Of a stretch of 64,000 bases of DNA, positions 42,057-50,671 are shown piece after piece. The DNA comes from Paenibacillus lutimineralis. Its GTDB lineage: Bacteria > Bacillota > Bacilli > Paenibacillales > Paenibacillaceae. A program made the translations under genes and the position numbers. The stretch is taken from contig NZ_CP034346.1 in assembly GCF_003991425.1 (NCBI RefSeq), positions 3,571,501-3,635,500 on the forward strand, read 5' to 3'. Position 1 is the stretch's first letter. Every line of letters starts with the position of its first letter. The notes under the pieces are model-generated. The model saw nothing but the letters and a program-made list of their open reading frames with translations, ran no database searches and had not been told where the DNA came from.

Positions 42057-42815
42057 ATGTTCAGTTATTACAGTAATCTTTGTACGGAAGTTTATGACCT
42101 TACCAAGCCTGTCGGGCAATCCATCAGTGGCGATATCGAGTACTATCTAGATAGACTCAAATCCTGTAAAGGACGAATTCTGGAAGCTGCCGTAGGATCC
42201 GGTCGTATGCTCATTCCGCTTTTACAAGCTGGACTACTGGTAGATGGAATCGATTATTCTCCTGAAATGCTAGCATCTTGCCGTAAACACTGTGAAGAGA
42301 GAGGCTTGAATCCGGTATTATATGAAGGAAAACTGCAAAGTTTCTCACTGCCTCATAAGTATGAAGCGATTATTATTCCTACAGGGTCCTTTTGTCTGGT
42401 TGAAGATCGCCAAGACTCGCTCAATGCTCTACAATGCTTCTACGATCATCTTGTACCTGGGGGACGAATTATCATCGACTTGATCCTACCAGATACGATT
42501 GAAGCAGGGAAGATGAGTACCTCCACCTATGCCCTTCCATCCGGTGATGCGATTACCCTGGAGAACAAGCTGGTTGAAGTTAATTTGCTCCACAATTTCA
42601 CGGTCTCCTACCTGAAGTATGAGAAATGGCGCGAAGGGAAGCTTATCCAATCCGAGCTGCAACGTTTTGCGCTGCGCTGGTACGGAATCGAAGAATTCAA
42701 GCTTGTATTAGAAAAGACCGGCTTCACAGACATTGTATGCTCCACTGATTATATGTACAACCAAGAGCCGACGAATAGCAATCAGACATTTACGTTTGAA
42801 GCTGTTCGGAAATAA
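42057..42815 (+). CDS. Class I SAM-dependent methyltransferase
   Basis: GGAGGAG lies before ATG. The 252-aa product has motif I ILEAAVGSGRMLIPLLQAG (about residues 41-59), motif post-I VDGIDYSPEMLA, EAIIIPTGSFCLVED and PGGRIIIDLILPD. The remaining part is a beta-rich substrate cap. Substrate unknown; monocistronic with a terminator. Confidence 0.88.
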   Translation: MFSYYSNLCTEVYDLTKPVGQSISGDIEYYLDRLKSCKGRILEAAVGSGRMLIPLLQAGLLVDGIDYSPEMLASCRKHCEERGLNPVLYEGKLQSFSLPHKYEAIIIPTGSFCLVEDRQDSLNALQCFYDHLVPGGRIIIDLILPDTIEAGKMSTSTYALPSGDAITLENKLVEVNLLHNFTVSYLKYEKWREGKLIQSELQRFALRWYGIEEFKLVLEKTGFTDIVCSTDYMYNQEPTNSNQTFTFEAVRK

Positions 42816-42821
42816 AGATTT

Positions 42822-42853
42822 AAGTCCTGGATGGATTGTCCAGGACTTTTTCT
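42822..42853 (+). terminator. Terminator between the methyltransferase and VOC genes
   Basis: AAGTCCTGGA and TCCAGGACTT pair around TGGATTG, followed by TTTCTT. A runs on the other side allow some action on the convergent gene. Confidence 0.8.
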
Positions 42854-43269
42854 TACGCTTCCCACTCCGGATTCCATACGACTTCCCATAAATGCCCGTC
42901 TGGATCTTGAAAATAACCTGAATAACCTCCCCAGAAAGTATCGTGGGCCGAAACGGTTATCGTAGCCCCCGCTTTCTGAGCTTGCTCCATAACCAAATCC
43001 ACTTCTTCTCTCGATCCTACATTATGACCGAGTGTAAATTCAGTAGGACTAGGCTTTGCTAGACTCAGCTTCGTATCGTATGCAATGTCTGTGCGTTTCC
43101 AAATAGCGAGCCTTAATCCAGCTTGCAAATCGAAGAACGCAACGGCACCATGCTCGAATTCAGTCCCTATGATGCCTTCCGTCGGCAAACCAAGTCCATC
43201 GCGATAAAACTGCAGTGCTCTTTCCAGATCATCAACACCTATGGTGATTACAGTAATCCTCGGCTTCAT
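42853..43269 (-). CDS. VOC-family (glyoxalase/bleomycin-resistance-like) protein
   Basis: ATG 43269 (MKPRITVITIG) has AGGAGG seven bases upstream; the longer frame has none. The ~138-aa product shows the paired beta-alpha-beta VOC pattern: ITVITIGVDDLERALQFYRDGLG, VAFFDLQAGLRLAIW, EVDLVMEQAQKAGATI and GYFQDPDGHLWEVVWNP (metal-ligand Glu at the end). It may act as a dioxygenase, lyase or binding protein; the ligand is unknown. Confidence 0.9.
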   Translation of the reverse strand: MKPRITVITIGVDDLERALQFYRDGLGLPTEGIIGTEFEHGAVAFFDLQAGLRLAIWKRTDIAYDTKLSLAKPSPTEFTLGHNVGSREEVDLVMEQAQKAGATITVSAHDTFWGGYSGYFQDPDGHLWEVVWNPEWEA

Positions 43270-43332
43270 AGATAACCTCCTGATTTTGCAAGGAATTTGC
43301 CATAACTTAGAACACACTTATACACCTATATG

Positions 43333-43854
43333 TCACTTTTGCAGATCTTTAACTAGGTAAATTAATAGTTCATCATCTACGACGACAGACCGACCGGGTA
43401 CAACAGGCACATTCTCATATGTTATACCATTGCCATCCGCAATATAACCACGGGACATGTACATTCTCTGCGCATTTCCGTAGTCCTTATATAACCCAAC
43501 GCCTAACCCAATATACCTTGAGGTATCGCTGGCGATTTGCTCGAATTCGTCGAATAATCGACTGGCGATTTTCATTCTTCTATACTCTGGAAAGACATTC
43601 AGATCGTTGATCTCAGGAATTTGATGATCTCGAAAATAGGGATACTTCGATTCGTATAGCAAATGGCAGCACCCAGCCAAACACTCCTTATAATAAGCTA
43701 TTAATGTGATCCGTTGGCCTTCCCGATTCTCTTCGAGACAATTGAAGAAATACTCTCCTTCAGTGTACCAAGGATAACGTTCAGCAAATGCTGCATTCAA
43801 TATTTGAGCTTCTTCTGTAGTCGATAGTTTTGTAATCCGAATTGTGCCGTTCAT
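43333..43854 (-). CDS. GNAT-family N-acetyltransferase
   Basis: The ATG overlaps the end of the DUF3221 gene by four bases. The 173-aa product has EINDLNVFPEYRRMKIASRLFDEFEQIA as the acetyl-CoA-binding motif A and GLGVGLYKDYGNAQRMYMSRGYIADGNG as motif B. Co-translation with the DUF3221 lipoprotein gene is likely. The acceptor is unknown. Confidence 0.88.
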   Translation of the reverse strand: MNGTIRITKLSTTEEAQILNAAFAERYPWYTEGEYFFNCLEENREGQRITLIAYYKECLAGCCHLLYESKYPYFRDHQIPEINDLNVFPEYRRMKIASRLFDEFEQIASDTSRYIGLGVGLYKDYGNAQRMYMSRGYIADGNGITYENVPVVPGRSVVVDDELLIYLVKDLQK

Positions 43855-44168
43855 TTTTTTCCCTCATTTATAATCTTGATATCTTTTGCTTCTGCCTGCG
43901 CAGGGTAAGACTCGTCGATCCCACCTCTAATTTGATACTGAACCTTCTGACCTGGCTTCAAGCCTTTCTTCTTCGTACTGAGCCAAATGGCGTCACCAGT
44001 ATATTCATTCATATCCTTCCAACTCTTCCCGGGGAAATTCTTCTCAATTACTAAAATGCGTTGATCAGCTACTTCCAGAATATATCCTTCCCCCTCAAAT
44101 TGAGAAGCACCTTGATTACAGCCGATCAGCACCATGAAGACCATGGCCAATATAACAATTTTCTTCAT
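43851..44168 (-). CDS. DUF3221-type lipoprotein
   Basis: AGGAGGAG lies before ATG. The 105-aa product has a lipoprotein signal with lipobox (VFMVLIGC) and a compact beta domain (EGYILEVADQRILVIE, DAIWLST, GLKPGQKVQYQI ... SYPAQAEAKDI) that fits DUF3221. It is secreted and lipid-anchored; function unknown. It overlaps the next GNAT gene and begins ten bases after another GNAT gene, so 44628-43333 may be one operon. Confidence 0.85.
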   Translation of the reverse strand: MKKIVILAMVFMVLIGCNQGASQFEGEGYILEVADQRILVIEKNFPGKSWKDMNEYTGDAIWLSTKKKGLKPGQKVQYQIRGGIDESYPAQAEAKDIKIINEGKK

Positions 44169-44178
44169 CGCCCTCCTC

Positions 44179-44628
44179 CTAGACCTCCTTATACATATAT
44201 ACCATCGTCAGGTCCTCATTCACCTCTTCCTCCTTATATATCCGATACCCTAATTTGTGATACAGGGCCAGATTTCTTGTACTTTTATGCCCAGTGAATA
44301 GCTCTATTCTCTTTAGATGACCATGAGCTTCCTCTATTGCTTTCATTAATCTTTGGCCGATTCCTTGATTCTGATACTGAGGCTTAACGATAAGCTTCCC
44401 TATCAAGCAGACTTCATCTTGGATTTTCGCACGTACAGAACCGACAATTTCCCCGTGAACAGCTGCCTTTAAAATAATCCCTTCCTTGAACTCTTCTTCT
44501 AACTCGCCTATAGTCTGCTTGAGCGGAGGAATCATCTCCCCATAAATCTCAGCCTCACTCTGATAGGCTTCATACTGGAGTTCCAGGATGTTGAGCAAAT
44601 CAGAACTTTCTGCTTTTGCAATATCCAA
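44179..44628 (-). CDS. GNAT-family N-acetyltransferase
   Basis: The start is TTG 44628 (MDIAKAESSD), because AAAGGAGG lies seven to eight bases upstream; the longer frame starts within unrelated sequence. The 149-aa product has LIGKLIVKPQYQNQGIGQRLMKAIEEA (acetyl-CoA loop) and RNLALYHKLGYRIYKEEEV. It is the first gene of a likely GNAT-DUF3221-GNAT operon. Confidence 0.87.
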   Translation of the reverse strand: MDIAKAESSDLLNILELQYEAYQSEAEIYGEMIPPLKQTIGELEEEFKEGIILKAAVHGEIVGSVRAKIQDEVCLIGKLIVKPQYQNQGIGQRLMKAIEEAHGHLKRIELFTGHKSTRNLALYHKLGYRIYKEEEVNEDLTMVYMYKEV

Positions 44629-44883
44629 ATCAAGCCCTCCTTTCCGGATAATTCTTGCAGAGTACATACTACTCCCAGTAGGGTGTTCCAATAAAAAGAA
44701 AAGATTGACCTTGTAAATAATGGCCAACTCTCTGAATTAACTTGCTAACATGAGTACCCAGCCATTCCAGGGCATCAGGCAGGCCTAGCCAAAAACCCAA
44801 TGTATCCAATTGGCCGATGATAAAGAAAGTCTCCAGTAGTTGTTCATGATTGGACGGTAGAGGAAATATAGCGGAGTACGAAT

Positions 44884-45072
44884 TTAACAGGCTCTCCCTA
44901 AGGGCCGGATGAATATAAGAGAAGGTCCACCCAACATCGAATAAATAGAATCCGTAATCTCCCCTCTTGCATGTATTGCATCAGGGGCGATGCTGCCAAG
45001 CAACAAACTAGGTGACGCTTTACCAGAAGTCAGTTCTTCAGACACCCCAAAATGGACCATAGGCCAAGGCAA
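44884..45072 (-). pseudogene. N-terminal remnant of a zinc-dependent phospholipase-C-like hydrolase
   Basis: AAAGGAG lies nine bases before TTG 45072. The frame reads MPWPMVHFGVSEELTSGK and LLLGSIAPDAIHARGEIT, the start of a Paenibacillus/Bacillus hydrolase family with the LLGSIAPDAI metal-binding motif, then turns into unrelated residues and ends. About 150 residues are missing. The sequence from about 44890 to 44690 is open in another minus-strand frame (SYSAIFPLPSNHEQLLETFF ... DALEWLGTHVSKL) but has no start and was not identified. Confidence 0.6.
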
Positions 45073-45187
45073 TGAAAATCTCTCCTTTTGCAATTTTATT
45101 CGTCGGTCTCTAACGGAACTACTGATCGCTATTGCTGTCAAAATAAGAGTAAATAAAATCGTTAGAATTTTTATCAGCCTAATTTCA

Positions 45188-45216
45188 CGCAAATAACGAT
45201 ACTACGTTTCGTTAGA
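45188..45216 (-). repeat. TCTAACGAAAC repeat, locus 2 (single unit)
   Basis: On the minus strand TCTAACGAAACGTAG is followed by TATCGTTATTTG. It overlaps the last five codons and stop codon of the methyltransferase gene. It belongs to the family at 9606-9790 and 52498-52684. Confidence 0.75.
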
Positions 45217-45948
45217 CGCCACGATCGTAAACTCCCAAGGGATGTTTTCATTCTCCCACCCACGGTGCTCTTCGAATCTCTGCAATTGGAAACCCGCAGA
45301 CAGCACGGAATTGATAATTTCACTCAACGTATATAATCGGATGGAGACATCAGGGAACTCCGACTGCTCCTCTTCAGCAAAAAAGTCCTTGTAAGCTACA
45401 CTACCGCTTCTTAGTTCCCTATCAAAATAGTCAACATCACCTTGGCTAATAATGCATTTTCTCAGAGGATGGAAGTCACTAAGGATCAAAGTCCCACCAT
45501 GCTTCAATAATCCAAAGAGAATGGACATAAATCTATCGATATCACTAAAATAGTGCAATATCCCGCCTTCCAAATAAAGCAGGTCAAAATATCCCCCGTA
45601 TTTCTGCAGGTCAATCTCATAAATATCCGTGACGATATATTCAATGGTCGTATTCGCACTTTCCGCCAATTCCAAAGCGTACCTTCTATTTTCCTCGGAG
45701 ATGTCGAACACAGTCACTTCTGCCCCTAATAAAGCAATGGGTACAGCTTTTCTTCCATTAGACCCGCAAAGATTGGCTACTCTTTTCCCCGCAACATTTT
45801 CAAAATAAGGACTGTGCTTTTTTAAGCACGCTATGGGGTTTGCTACGATTTGGCTAGCTTTCTCTTGGGGGGTACCATCCCTTTTGTGCCAAAATTCATA
45901 TGCCCGATGCTCCCAAGCCTTCTTATTCTGTAGACTCTGTTCCTGCAT
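45202..45948 (-). CDS. Class I SAM-dependent methyltransferase
   Basis: ATG 45948 (MQEQSLQNKKAWEHRAYEFW) is preferred because similar proteins, as I recall them, begin at this point; ATG 45993 is possible. The ~248-aa product has motif I VANLCGSNGRKAVPIALLG, post-I VTVFDISEENRRYA, FDLLYLEGGILHYFSD and GGTLILSDFHP. Its final residues and stop codon (ASNET-stop) are supplied by a dispersed repeat unit, so the C-terminus has probably been altered. Substrate unknown. Confidence 0.85.
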   Translation of the reverse strand: MQEQSLQNKKAWEHRAYEFWHKRDGTPQEKASQIVANPIACLKKHSPYFENVAGKRVANLCGSNGRKAVPIALLGAEVTVFDISEENRRYALELAESANTTIEYIVTDIYEIDLQKYGGYFDLLYLEGGILHYFSDIDRFMSILFGLLKHGGTLILSDFHPLRKCIISQGDVDYFDRELRSGSVAYKDFFAEEEQSEFPDVSIRLYTLSEIINSVLSAGFQLQRFEEHRGWENENIPWEFTIVASNET

Positions 45949-46020
45949 TTTACCTATCCCCTCTCCGCTCAGGATATGATACTTCTTCTTCATAATTCAA
46001 CCCCACAAATCTATCATTCA

Positions 46021-46307
46021 AAGCAATTACTACCAGTTTAATCAACATGATTGCTGATAACAAGCAAAATGAAAGAGCAGCGCTGGAACCGATCTCCCTG
46101 CACTGCTCTCATAATGAGCAGTTGCACTCCGGTATTCTTGTAATGCCAATCTGTCCTGGAGTGAATCTCCAGAACCCTCTAACTTATTAACAAGAGTGTT
46201 CTGACTTCATGATCTTGCATCTTTACATCCTAAAAAGAATATGCTATTATAACCAAAAATATAGTCAACATTGACTATACAATGTTGAATTAGATTGGGG
46301 TGATAGC
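46021..46307. other. Intergenic region with several hairpins and a PadR-type operator
   Basis: No gene was seen. Arms AGAGCAG / CTGCTCT (46074-46080 with 46103-46109), GCACTCC / GGAGTG (46124-46130 with 46158-46163) and CTGGAG / CTCCAG (46157-46172) give a series of hairpins in about 110 bases without a T tract. The operator at 46260-46287 is listed separately. Confidence 0.45.
46260..46287. promoter_or_regulatory. Two overlapping palindromes, probable PadR operator
   Basis: TATAGTCAACATTGACTATA (46260-46279) is perfect with 9-bp arms. CAACATTG-ACTATA-CAATGTTG (46266-46287) is perfect with 8-bp arms. They lie 20 bases before the padR start codon. Confidence 0.75.
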
Positions 46308-46871
46308 ATGACTCGGCTCATGGTGTTAGGTTTATTAACTAAGAATCCGATGTCGGGATATGAGATGCAGCAGATTTTGCAGCAATCCAAGACCGACACA
46401 TGGGCGGGCATTCTGCCGGGATCGATTTATCATGCGTTAAAAACTATGGAGAAAGAGGAGTTGGTTGAAATCGAGTCGGTGGAGCAGACCGGGCATCGTA
46501 CCAAAGCGGTTTACCGTATTACGGGACAGGGACGCCAGGAATTTGTGAAACTGCTTGAGAAAGCTTTACGACAATCATCCGTCACCTTTCCTACAACAAC
46601 CTATACCGCCATTACTTTTCTACACGCGCTGCCTATAGATACCGTATTGGACGCATTAGCCGAGCAGCGCAGAATGATCGAACAGCAATACGAAATGATG
46701 AAAGCTGGCGAACAACAAAAGGAATCCTACAAAGATTACACCGAGATCGTCCAGTTAACCTTTCAAAACATGTACGATCATTATGAAATTCAATTGAAAT
46801 TTCTTGCTCAGCTGGAGGAATTGATCCGAAAACATCCTCATTTATTTTCAGAAGGGAGTAAAGTCCAATGA
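46308..46871 (+). CDS. PadR-family transcriptional regulator
   Basis: GGGGTGA lies before ATG. The 187-aa product starts with the PadR winged helix (MVLGLLTKNPMSGYEMQQILQQSKTDTWAGILPGSIYHALKTMEKEELVEIESVEQTGHRTKAVYRIT), followed by a helical C-terminal dimerisation domain (Vir_C-like). It is first in a three-gene operon with an ABC exporter and overlaps the ATPase gene by four bases. Autoregulation at the adjoining palindromes is likely. Confidence 0.94.
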   Translation: MTRLMVLGLLTKNPMSGYEMQQILQQSKTDTWAGILPGSIYHALKTMEKEELVEIESVEQTGHRTKAVYRITGQGRQEFVKLLEKALRQSSVTFPTTTYTAITFLHALPIDTVLDALAEQRRMIEQQYEMMKAGEQQKESYKDYTEIVQLTFQNMYDHYEIQLKFLAQLEELIRKHPHLFSEGSKVQ

Positions 46872-47596
46872 ACGAAAGGCGAATTTTGCTTCAAGCGGAG
46901 CAGCTGTCGAAAAATTATGGCTCCCGCACCGTTGTTAATCAAATACGGCTTAAGGTTCACGAGGGAGAGCTATTGGCAGTTATCGGGCCTAATGGTGCCG
47001 GCAAATCCACCACAATCGAAATGCTGCTTGGCTTACGACGCCCTGATCAAGGGAGCATTACCTACTGGCGTCAGGACTATTTAGCTCAAATAGGGGTTCA
47101 ATTACAAGCGACCCCATTCTTCCCTAGCTTAAGCTGTATCGAGAATCTACGACTATTTGCAGCCTTTTACAAAACAAAGCTCGATCCTGAAAAAGGAAGA
47201 TCATTGCTTAGCTTATGCGGTTTGCAGGACGTCGTAGACACCGAAGCCTCCCGTTTATCCGGGGGACAGCAGAAGCGCCTCGCTATTGCTATTGCTACGG
47301 TTCACGATCCACAGCTTGTATTTCTTGACGAACCTACCTCCGCACTGGATCCCAGAAGCCGGCAGGAGATTCATACCGTCATCCGCAAGCTGGCCGAAGC
47401 AGGAACAGCCGTTGTATTCACCTCTCATGATATGGAAGAGGTTCAGAAGCTGGCTGATCGGGTTACGATGATAAGCAGCGGTTCAATCATAGCTGAAGGA
47501 GTCCCCGAAGAGCTCTGCGAACAGTATCAAGTCAGTCATATGAATGAATTGTATTTGAAGCTGACATCGAAGGAGGCTGCGGCTGCATGTTTATGA
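46868..47596 (+). CDS. ABC transporter ATP-binding protein
   Basis: It overlaps padR by four bases. Walker A GPNGAGKST is at 40-48, with Q-loop YLAQIGVQLQATPFFPSL, signature LSGGQQKR, Walker B LVFLDEPTSALDP and H-loop FTSHDMEEVQ. At 242 aa it is the usual size for ABC-2 exporters. It overlaps the permease gene by ten bases. It exports an unknown compound, probably one sensed by PadR. Confidence 0.95.
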   Translation: MNERRILLQAEQLSKNYGSRTVVNQIRLKVHEGELLAVIGPNGAGKSTTIEMLLGLRRPDQGSITYWRQDYLAQIGVQLQATPFFPSLSCIENLRLFAAFYKTKLDPEKGRSLLSLCGLQDVVDTEASRLSGGQQKRLAIAIATVHDPQLVFLDEPTSALDPRSRQEIHTVIRKLAEAGTAVVFTSHDMEEVQKLADRVTMISSGSIIAEGVPEELCEQYQVSHMNELYLKLTSKEAAAACL

Positions 47597-48336
47597 TCAT
47601 ATTCCGCTCCATGATCGTCACATCGTTAAGGGACAGAATTTCTCTTTTCTATTCAATCCTGTTTCCAGCTGCCTTGTTATTCGGACTCGGTTTATATTTC
47701 GACTCGCCTGAATACCGGTTTAACCTGCTAACGGGTACTGTCTTATTAAGCACGCTCTTCTGGAGTGTCCAGGGTACCGCCTTTCAAGTACATCAGCAAA
47801 GAAACCGAGGAGTCTATAAGCTGCTTAAGGTGACTCCCTTGTCCAACCTATCGTTTGTTCTGAATGTGACTCTAGCCCGTACGGTCCTCGGGTTAATAAT
47901 TAACGGCATCATTCTGGCTATCGGGATGATCGCTTATGCGATTTCATTCCCAATGGCTAATCTAGCCGTCTTAGGGTTCATTCTGGCTTTAGGAACCTTA
48001 TGCTTTACAGCCATGGGGTTCTTTGTTTCGAATCTTGCCCAGAACGAAGCCCAAATCAACATGTTCTCGAATCTGATCTATATCCCGATGCTGTTCGGTT
48101 CCGAAACCTTTTACAGCCTGCAGCATGCGCCTCAATGGATAAAGACAGCCGGAAATTTGTTCCCGTTAACCTACCTTGTAGAGGGTGTACGAATTTCCTA
48201 TACCGATATAGGAGAAGTTCTTCCTTATATAGGAATCGTCACCGCATTTACTGTCGCATTAATCTTCCTGGCTGCCCTGACTTTCCGCTTTGATGCCGAT
48301 CAAACGCTCCTATTCAGAAAATATCCCAAAGTATAG
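47587..48336 (+). CDS. ABC-2 type transporter permease
   Basis: The ATG lies ten bases inside the ATPase gene; a second ATG at 47593 is possible. The 249-aa product has six TM segments and the ABC2_membrane pattern (ISLFYSILFPAALLFGLGLYF, NRGVYKLLKVTPLSN, FTAMGFFVSNLAQNEAQINMFSNLIYIPMLFGSETFYSL). It is the partner of the preceding ATPase. Confidence 0.93.
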   Translation: MFMIIFRSMIVTSLRDRISLFYSILFPAALLFGLGLYFDSPEYRFNLLTGTVLLSTLFWSVQGTAFQVHQQRNRGVYKLLKVTPLSNLSFVLNVTLARTVLGLIINGIILAIGMIAYAISFPMANLAVLGFILALGTLCFTAMGFFVSNLAQNEAQINMFSNLIYIPMLFGSETFYSLQHAPQWIKTAGNLFPLTYLVEGVRISYTDIGEVLPYIGIVTAFTVALIFLAALTFRFDADQTLLFRKYPKV

Positions 48337-48350
48337 CCAATTTTTTTGCC

Positions 48351-48372
48351 TATATAGTCAATGTTGTATATA
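48351..48372. promoter_or_regulatory. Second PadR-like site after the ABC operon
   Basis: TATATAGTCAATGTTGTATATA shares TATAGTCAATGTTG with the operator at 46260-46287 and has TATATA ends. It lies 15 bases downstream of the permease stop. Confidence 0.45.
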
Positions 48373-48397
48373 CATCATTTAGTAACAAAATAATAAA

Positions 48398-48432
48398 GTG
48401 CAGTACAGAGGTTTGAAACATCTCTGTACTGC
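48398..48432 (-). terminator. Hairpin between convergent ABC permease and thioesterase genes
   Basis: GCAGTACAGAG and CTCTGTACTGC are perfect 11-bp arms. T-rich sequence (ACTTTATTATTTTG) follows only on the minus strand, so it most likely ends the long leftward fad transcript. Confidence 0.6.
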
Positions 48433-48503
48433 TGTCAGGTCCTCACTTTCTATCAACCAGTAAGTTTTTTAGTCGATACTAAGGCTCTCCGAATATTCTC
48501 CCT

Positions 48504-48920
48504 TTAACTTACCCGGAACGTTCCTGTGCCGAAGGCGCACAGATCACCGTTATCCATTCTAGCGAAAGCATGCGCGGTGATCATTGTGCGACTGGAATGG
48601 ACTAACTCGGCGGTAACAATCATCTTGCCGATGCTTGATTTGGCCACATAATTCATATTCAGATTCGTAGTCACGACATTACAATTCGGTCTGTTTACCA
48701 TCGCTAGAAGCCCCATTGCAGAATCCAGCAGCGTAGCATGAACACCGCCATGGACAATCCCAATCATATTATGATGATGCGGCTTAATTTCCAGAGTAAC
48801 AACGACCTGCCGCTCATTGACTGTCTCCACCTGGGAGCCGAGATAATCCCAGAAAGTTCCCTTCGCCAGACGCTCCCATTCCTGCATTTGGGCATCCTTA
48901 TTACGATTTTCCGCTTCCAC
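48504..48920 (-). CDS. PaaI-family hotdog thioesterase
   Basis: GTG 48920 is chosen because AAAGGAG lies eight bases upstream. The ~138-aa product has the hotdog motif HHHNMIGIVHGGVHATLLDSAMGLLAM, with the catalytic-type HGG-x-D segment, and TTNLNMNYVAKSS. It hydrolyses acyl-CoA esters. As the last gene after the acyl-CoA ligase (38-bp gap), it probably recovers CoA from accumulating acyl-CoA. Confidence 0.88.
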   Translation of the reverse strand: MEAENRNKDAQMQEWERLAKGTFWDYLGSQVETVNERQVVVTLEIKPHHHNMIGIVHGGVHATLLDSAMGLLAMVNRPNCNVVTTNLNMNYVAKSSIGKMIVTAELVHSSRTMITAHAFARMDNGDLCAFGTGTFRVS

Positions 48921-48958
48921 CCGGGCTTCTCCTTTCTCTAAACAGCACAAAATGCACA

Positions 48959-50644
48959 CTATTTTTGATCGTTGTTCAATTTGGATTGTTCCTCTTCGAT
49001 CAGCCTGCGGCGCAACACCTTGCCCGCCATTGTCTTTGGTAGACTATCCCGGAATTCATAGACCTTCGGGACCTTGTATGCAGCCAGCCTTTCTTTACAG
49101 AACTTCTTCAACTCCGCTTCATCCAGCCGGGCCCCACTCATCGGCACGATATAAGCCTTCACGGTCTCTCCGCGGTAAGGATCATAAATTCCGGCCACAA
49201 TCGCTTCCTCTACACCAGGATATTCGAACAAGATCTCCTCAACCTCGCGGGGGTATATGTTATACCCGCCTGCGATAATAATGTCCTTGCGACGGTCCAG
49301 AATGTAGAAGAAACCGTCCTCATCCATTTTGCCGAGATCACCGGTAAGCAACCACCCATCACGCAGACACTTGTAAGTCTCTTCCGGCTTGTTCCAATAC
49401 CCTTTCATCACTTGCGGCCCTTTGACCGCTAGCTCCCCAATCTCACCAAGTGGAACTTCCTCCAATGTATCCGGCTTTACGATCATTGCCTCTGTATCCG
49501 GAAAAGGGATACCGATGGAGCCCGTTTTACGCTTCTCCCAAATATTGTTCGCATGCGTCACCGGCGATGCCTCTGTCAAGCCGTATCCTTCAATCAGCTT
49601 TCCGCCAGACAACTGCTCAAATCGGGTCTGCACTTCCTGAGGCAGCGAGGCCGCACCGCTAATACAGACCTGGATCGAGGACAAATCGTAACTTCGAACA
49701 TCAGGATGATTGATGATCGCCACATACATCGTTGGCGCACCTGGAAATACGGTAGGCCGCTTGCGGTCAATCGCCTTCAACACCTGCTCGATCTCGAACC
49801 GCGGCATCAGAGTCAAGGTACATCCGAGAGAGACAGCCTGGTTCAGCAGCACCGTCATCCCAAACACATGGAAGAAAGGAAGCGCTGCCAAATATGTCTC
49901 CTTTCCGGCCTGAGAGCGATAGAACCACAGCTGCGTCTGAATCGTATTGGCGACCAGATTGCGATGCGTCAACATAACACCTTTGGCAAAGCCGGTCGTC
50001 CCCCCGGTGTACTGAATTAGCGCCAGCTCATTCTCGACATCAATCGGAGCTAAATACGGAACAGGCTGCGAATTTTTAAGCAGTTCCTTAAATGATACAA
50101 TCTGCTCGTTATAGTTGACCTTTACTGCGGTGCCATCTTTTCTGGCCTTTAGTGGATATAGCATGTTTTTGGGAAAAGAAAGCTCATCCTGCACTCTAGC
50201 AACGAGAATATAATCAAGCGGGTGCTGCTCCATCGCCTTGTTCACCCGATCCACGAGAATGTCCAGCGTAACGATAACCCTTGCTCCGGAGTCGTTAAGC
50301 TGATACTCCAGCTCACGCGGCATATACAGCGGATTGGTCATCACGACCACTCCGCCGATTAATAGCACGCCATAATATGCGATAACCGCCTGTGGACAGT
50401 TGGGCAGCATAATCGCCACACGATCTCCCTGCTGCACGCCAAGATTGCGCAGTGCGTTCGCGAAGCGATAGGTTTTATCCAGCAAAGCCCGATAGGTTGT
50501 CGTCGCTCCCATGAAATCAAGCGCAATCTGCTCGGGATATTGCTGCGCTGAATCCAGTAGAAATTGTGCCAAATGCTGCTGCGGATAATCATAGGTCGGT
50601 GGTACTTCGGCGGGATAATGTTGTAGCCAGGGTTTTGCATTCAT
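48959..50644 (-). CDS. lcfA: Long-chain fatty-acid-CoA ligase
   Basis: ATG 50644 has GGAGGTGG upstream. The 561-aa product shows the AMP-binding motifs YTGGTTGFAKGVMLTHRN (P-loop-like), GYGLTEASPVTHAN, DGWLLTGDLGKMDEDGFFYILDRRKDIIIAGGYNIYPREVEE and the C-terminal catalytic Lys context LPKTMAGKVLRRRL. It activates free fatty acids to acyl-CoA with ATP. It begins 27 bases after fadE and belongs to the beta-oxidation operon. The close relative in B. subtilis is LcfA. Confidence 0.93.
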   Translation of the reverse strand: MNAKPWLQHYPAEVPPTYDYPQQHLAQFLLDSAQQYPEQIALDFMGATTTYRALLDKTYRFANALRNLGVQQGDRVAIMLPNCPQAVIAYYGVLLIGGVVVMTNPLYMPRELEYQLNDSGARVIVTLDILVDRVNKAMEQHPLDYILVARVQDELSFPKNMLYPLKARKDGTAVKVNYNEQIVSFKELLKNSQPVPYLAPIDVENELALIQYTGGTTGFAKGVMLTHRNLVANTIQTQLWFYRSQAGKETYLAALPFFHVFGMTVLLNQAVSLGCTLTLMPRFEIEQVLKAIDRKRPTVFPGAPTMYVAIINHPDVRSYDLSSIQVCISGAASLPQEVQTRFEQLSGGKLIEGYGLTEASPVTHANNIWEKRKTGSIGIPFPDTEAMIVKPDTLEEVPLGEIGELAVKGPQVMKGYWNKPEETYKCLRDGWLLTGDLGKMDEDGFFYILDRRKDIIIAGGYNIYPREVEEILFEYPGVEEAIVAGIYDPYRGETVKAYIVPMSGARLDEAELKKFCKERLAAYKVPKVYEFRDSLPKTMAGKVLRRRLIEEEQSKLNNDQK

Positions 50645-50671
50645 CCCTTCCACCTCCGTTTCAAATGGTCA

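Noticed and set aside
49553..50020. 155-codon plus-strand frame opposite the acyl-CoA ligase
   Set aside because: Antisense to conserved AMP-binding motifs, without a ribosome site.
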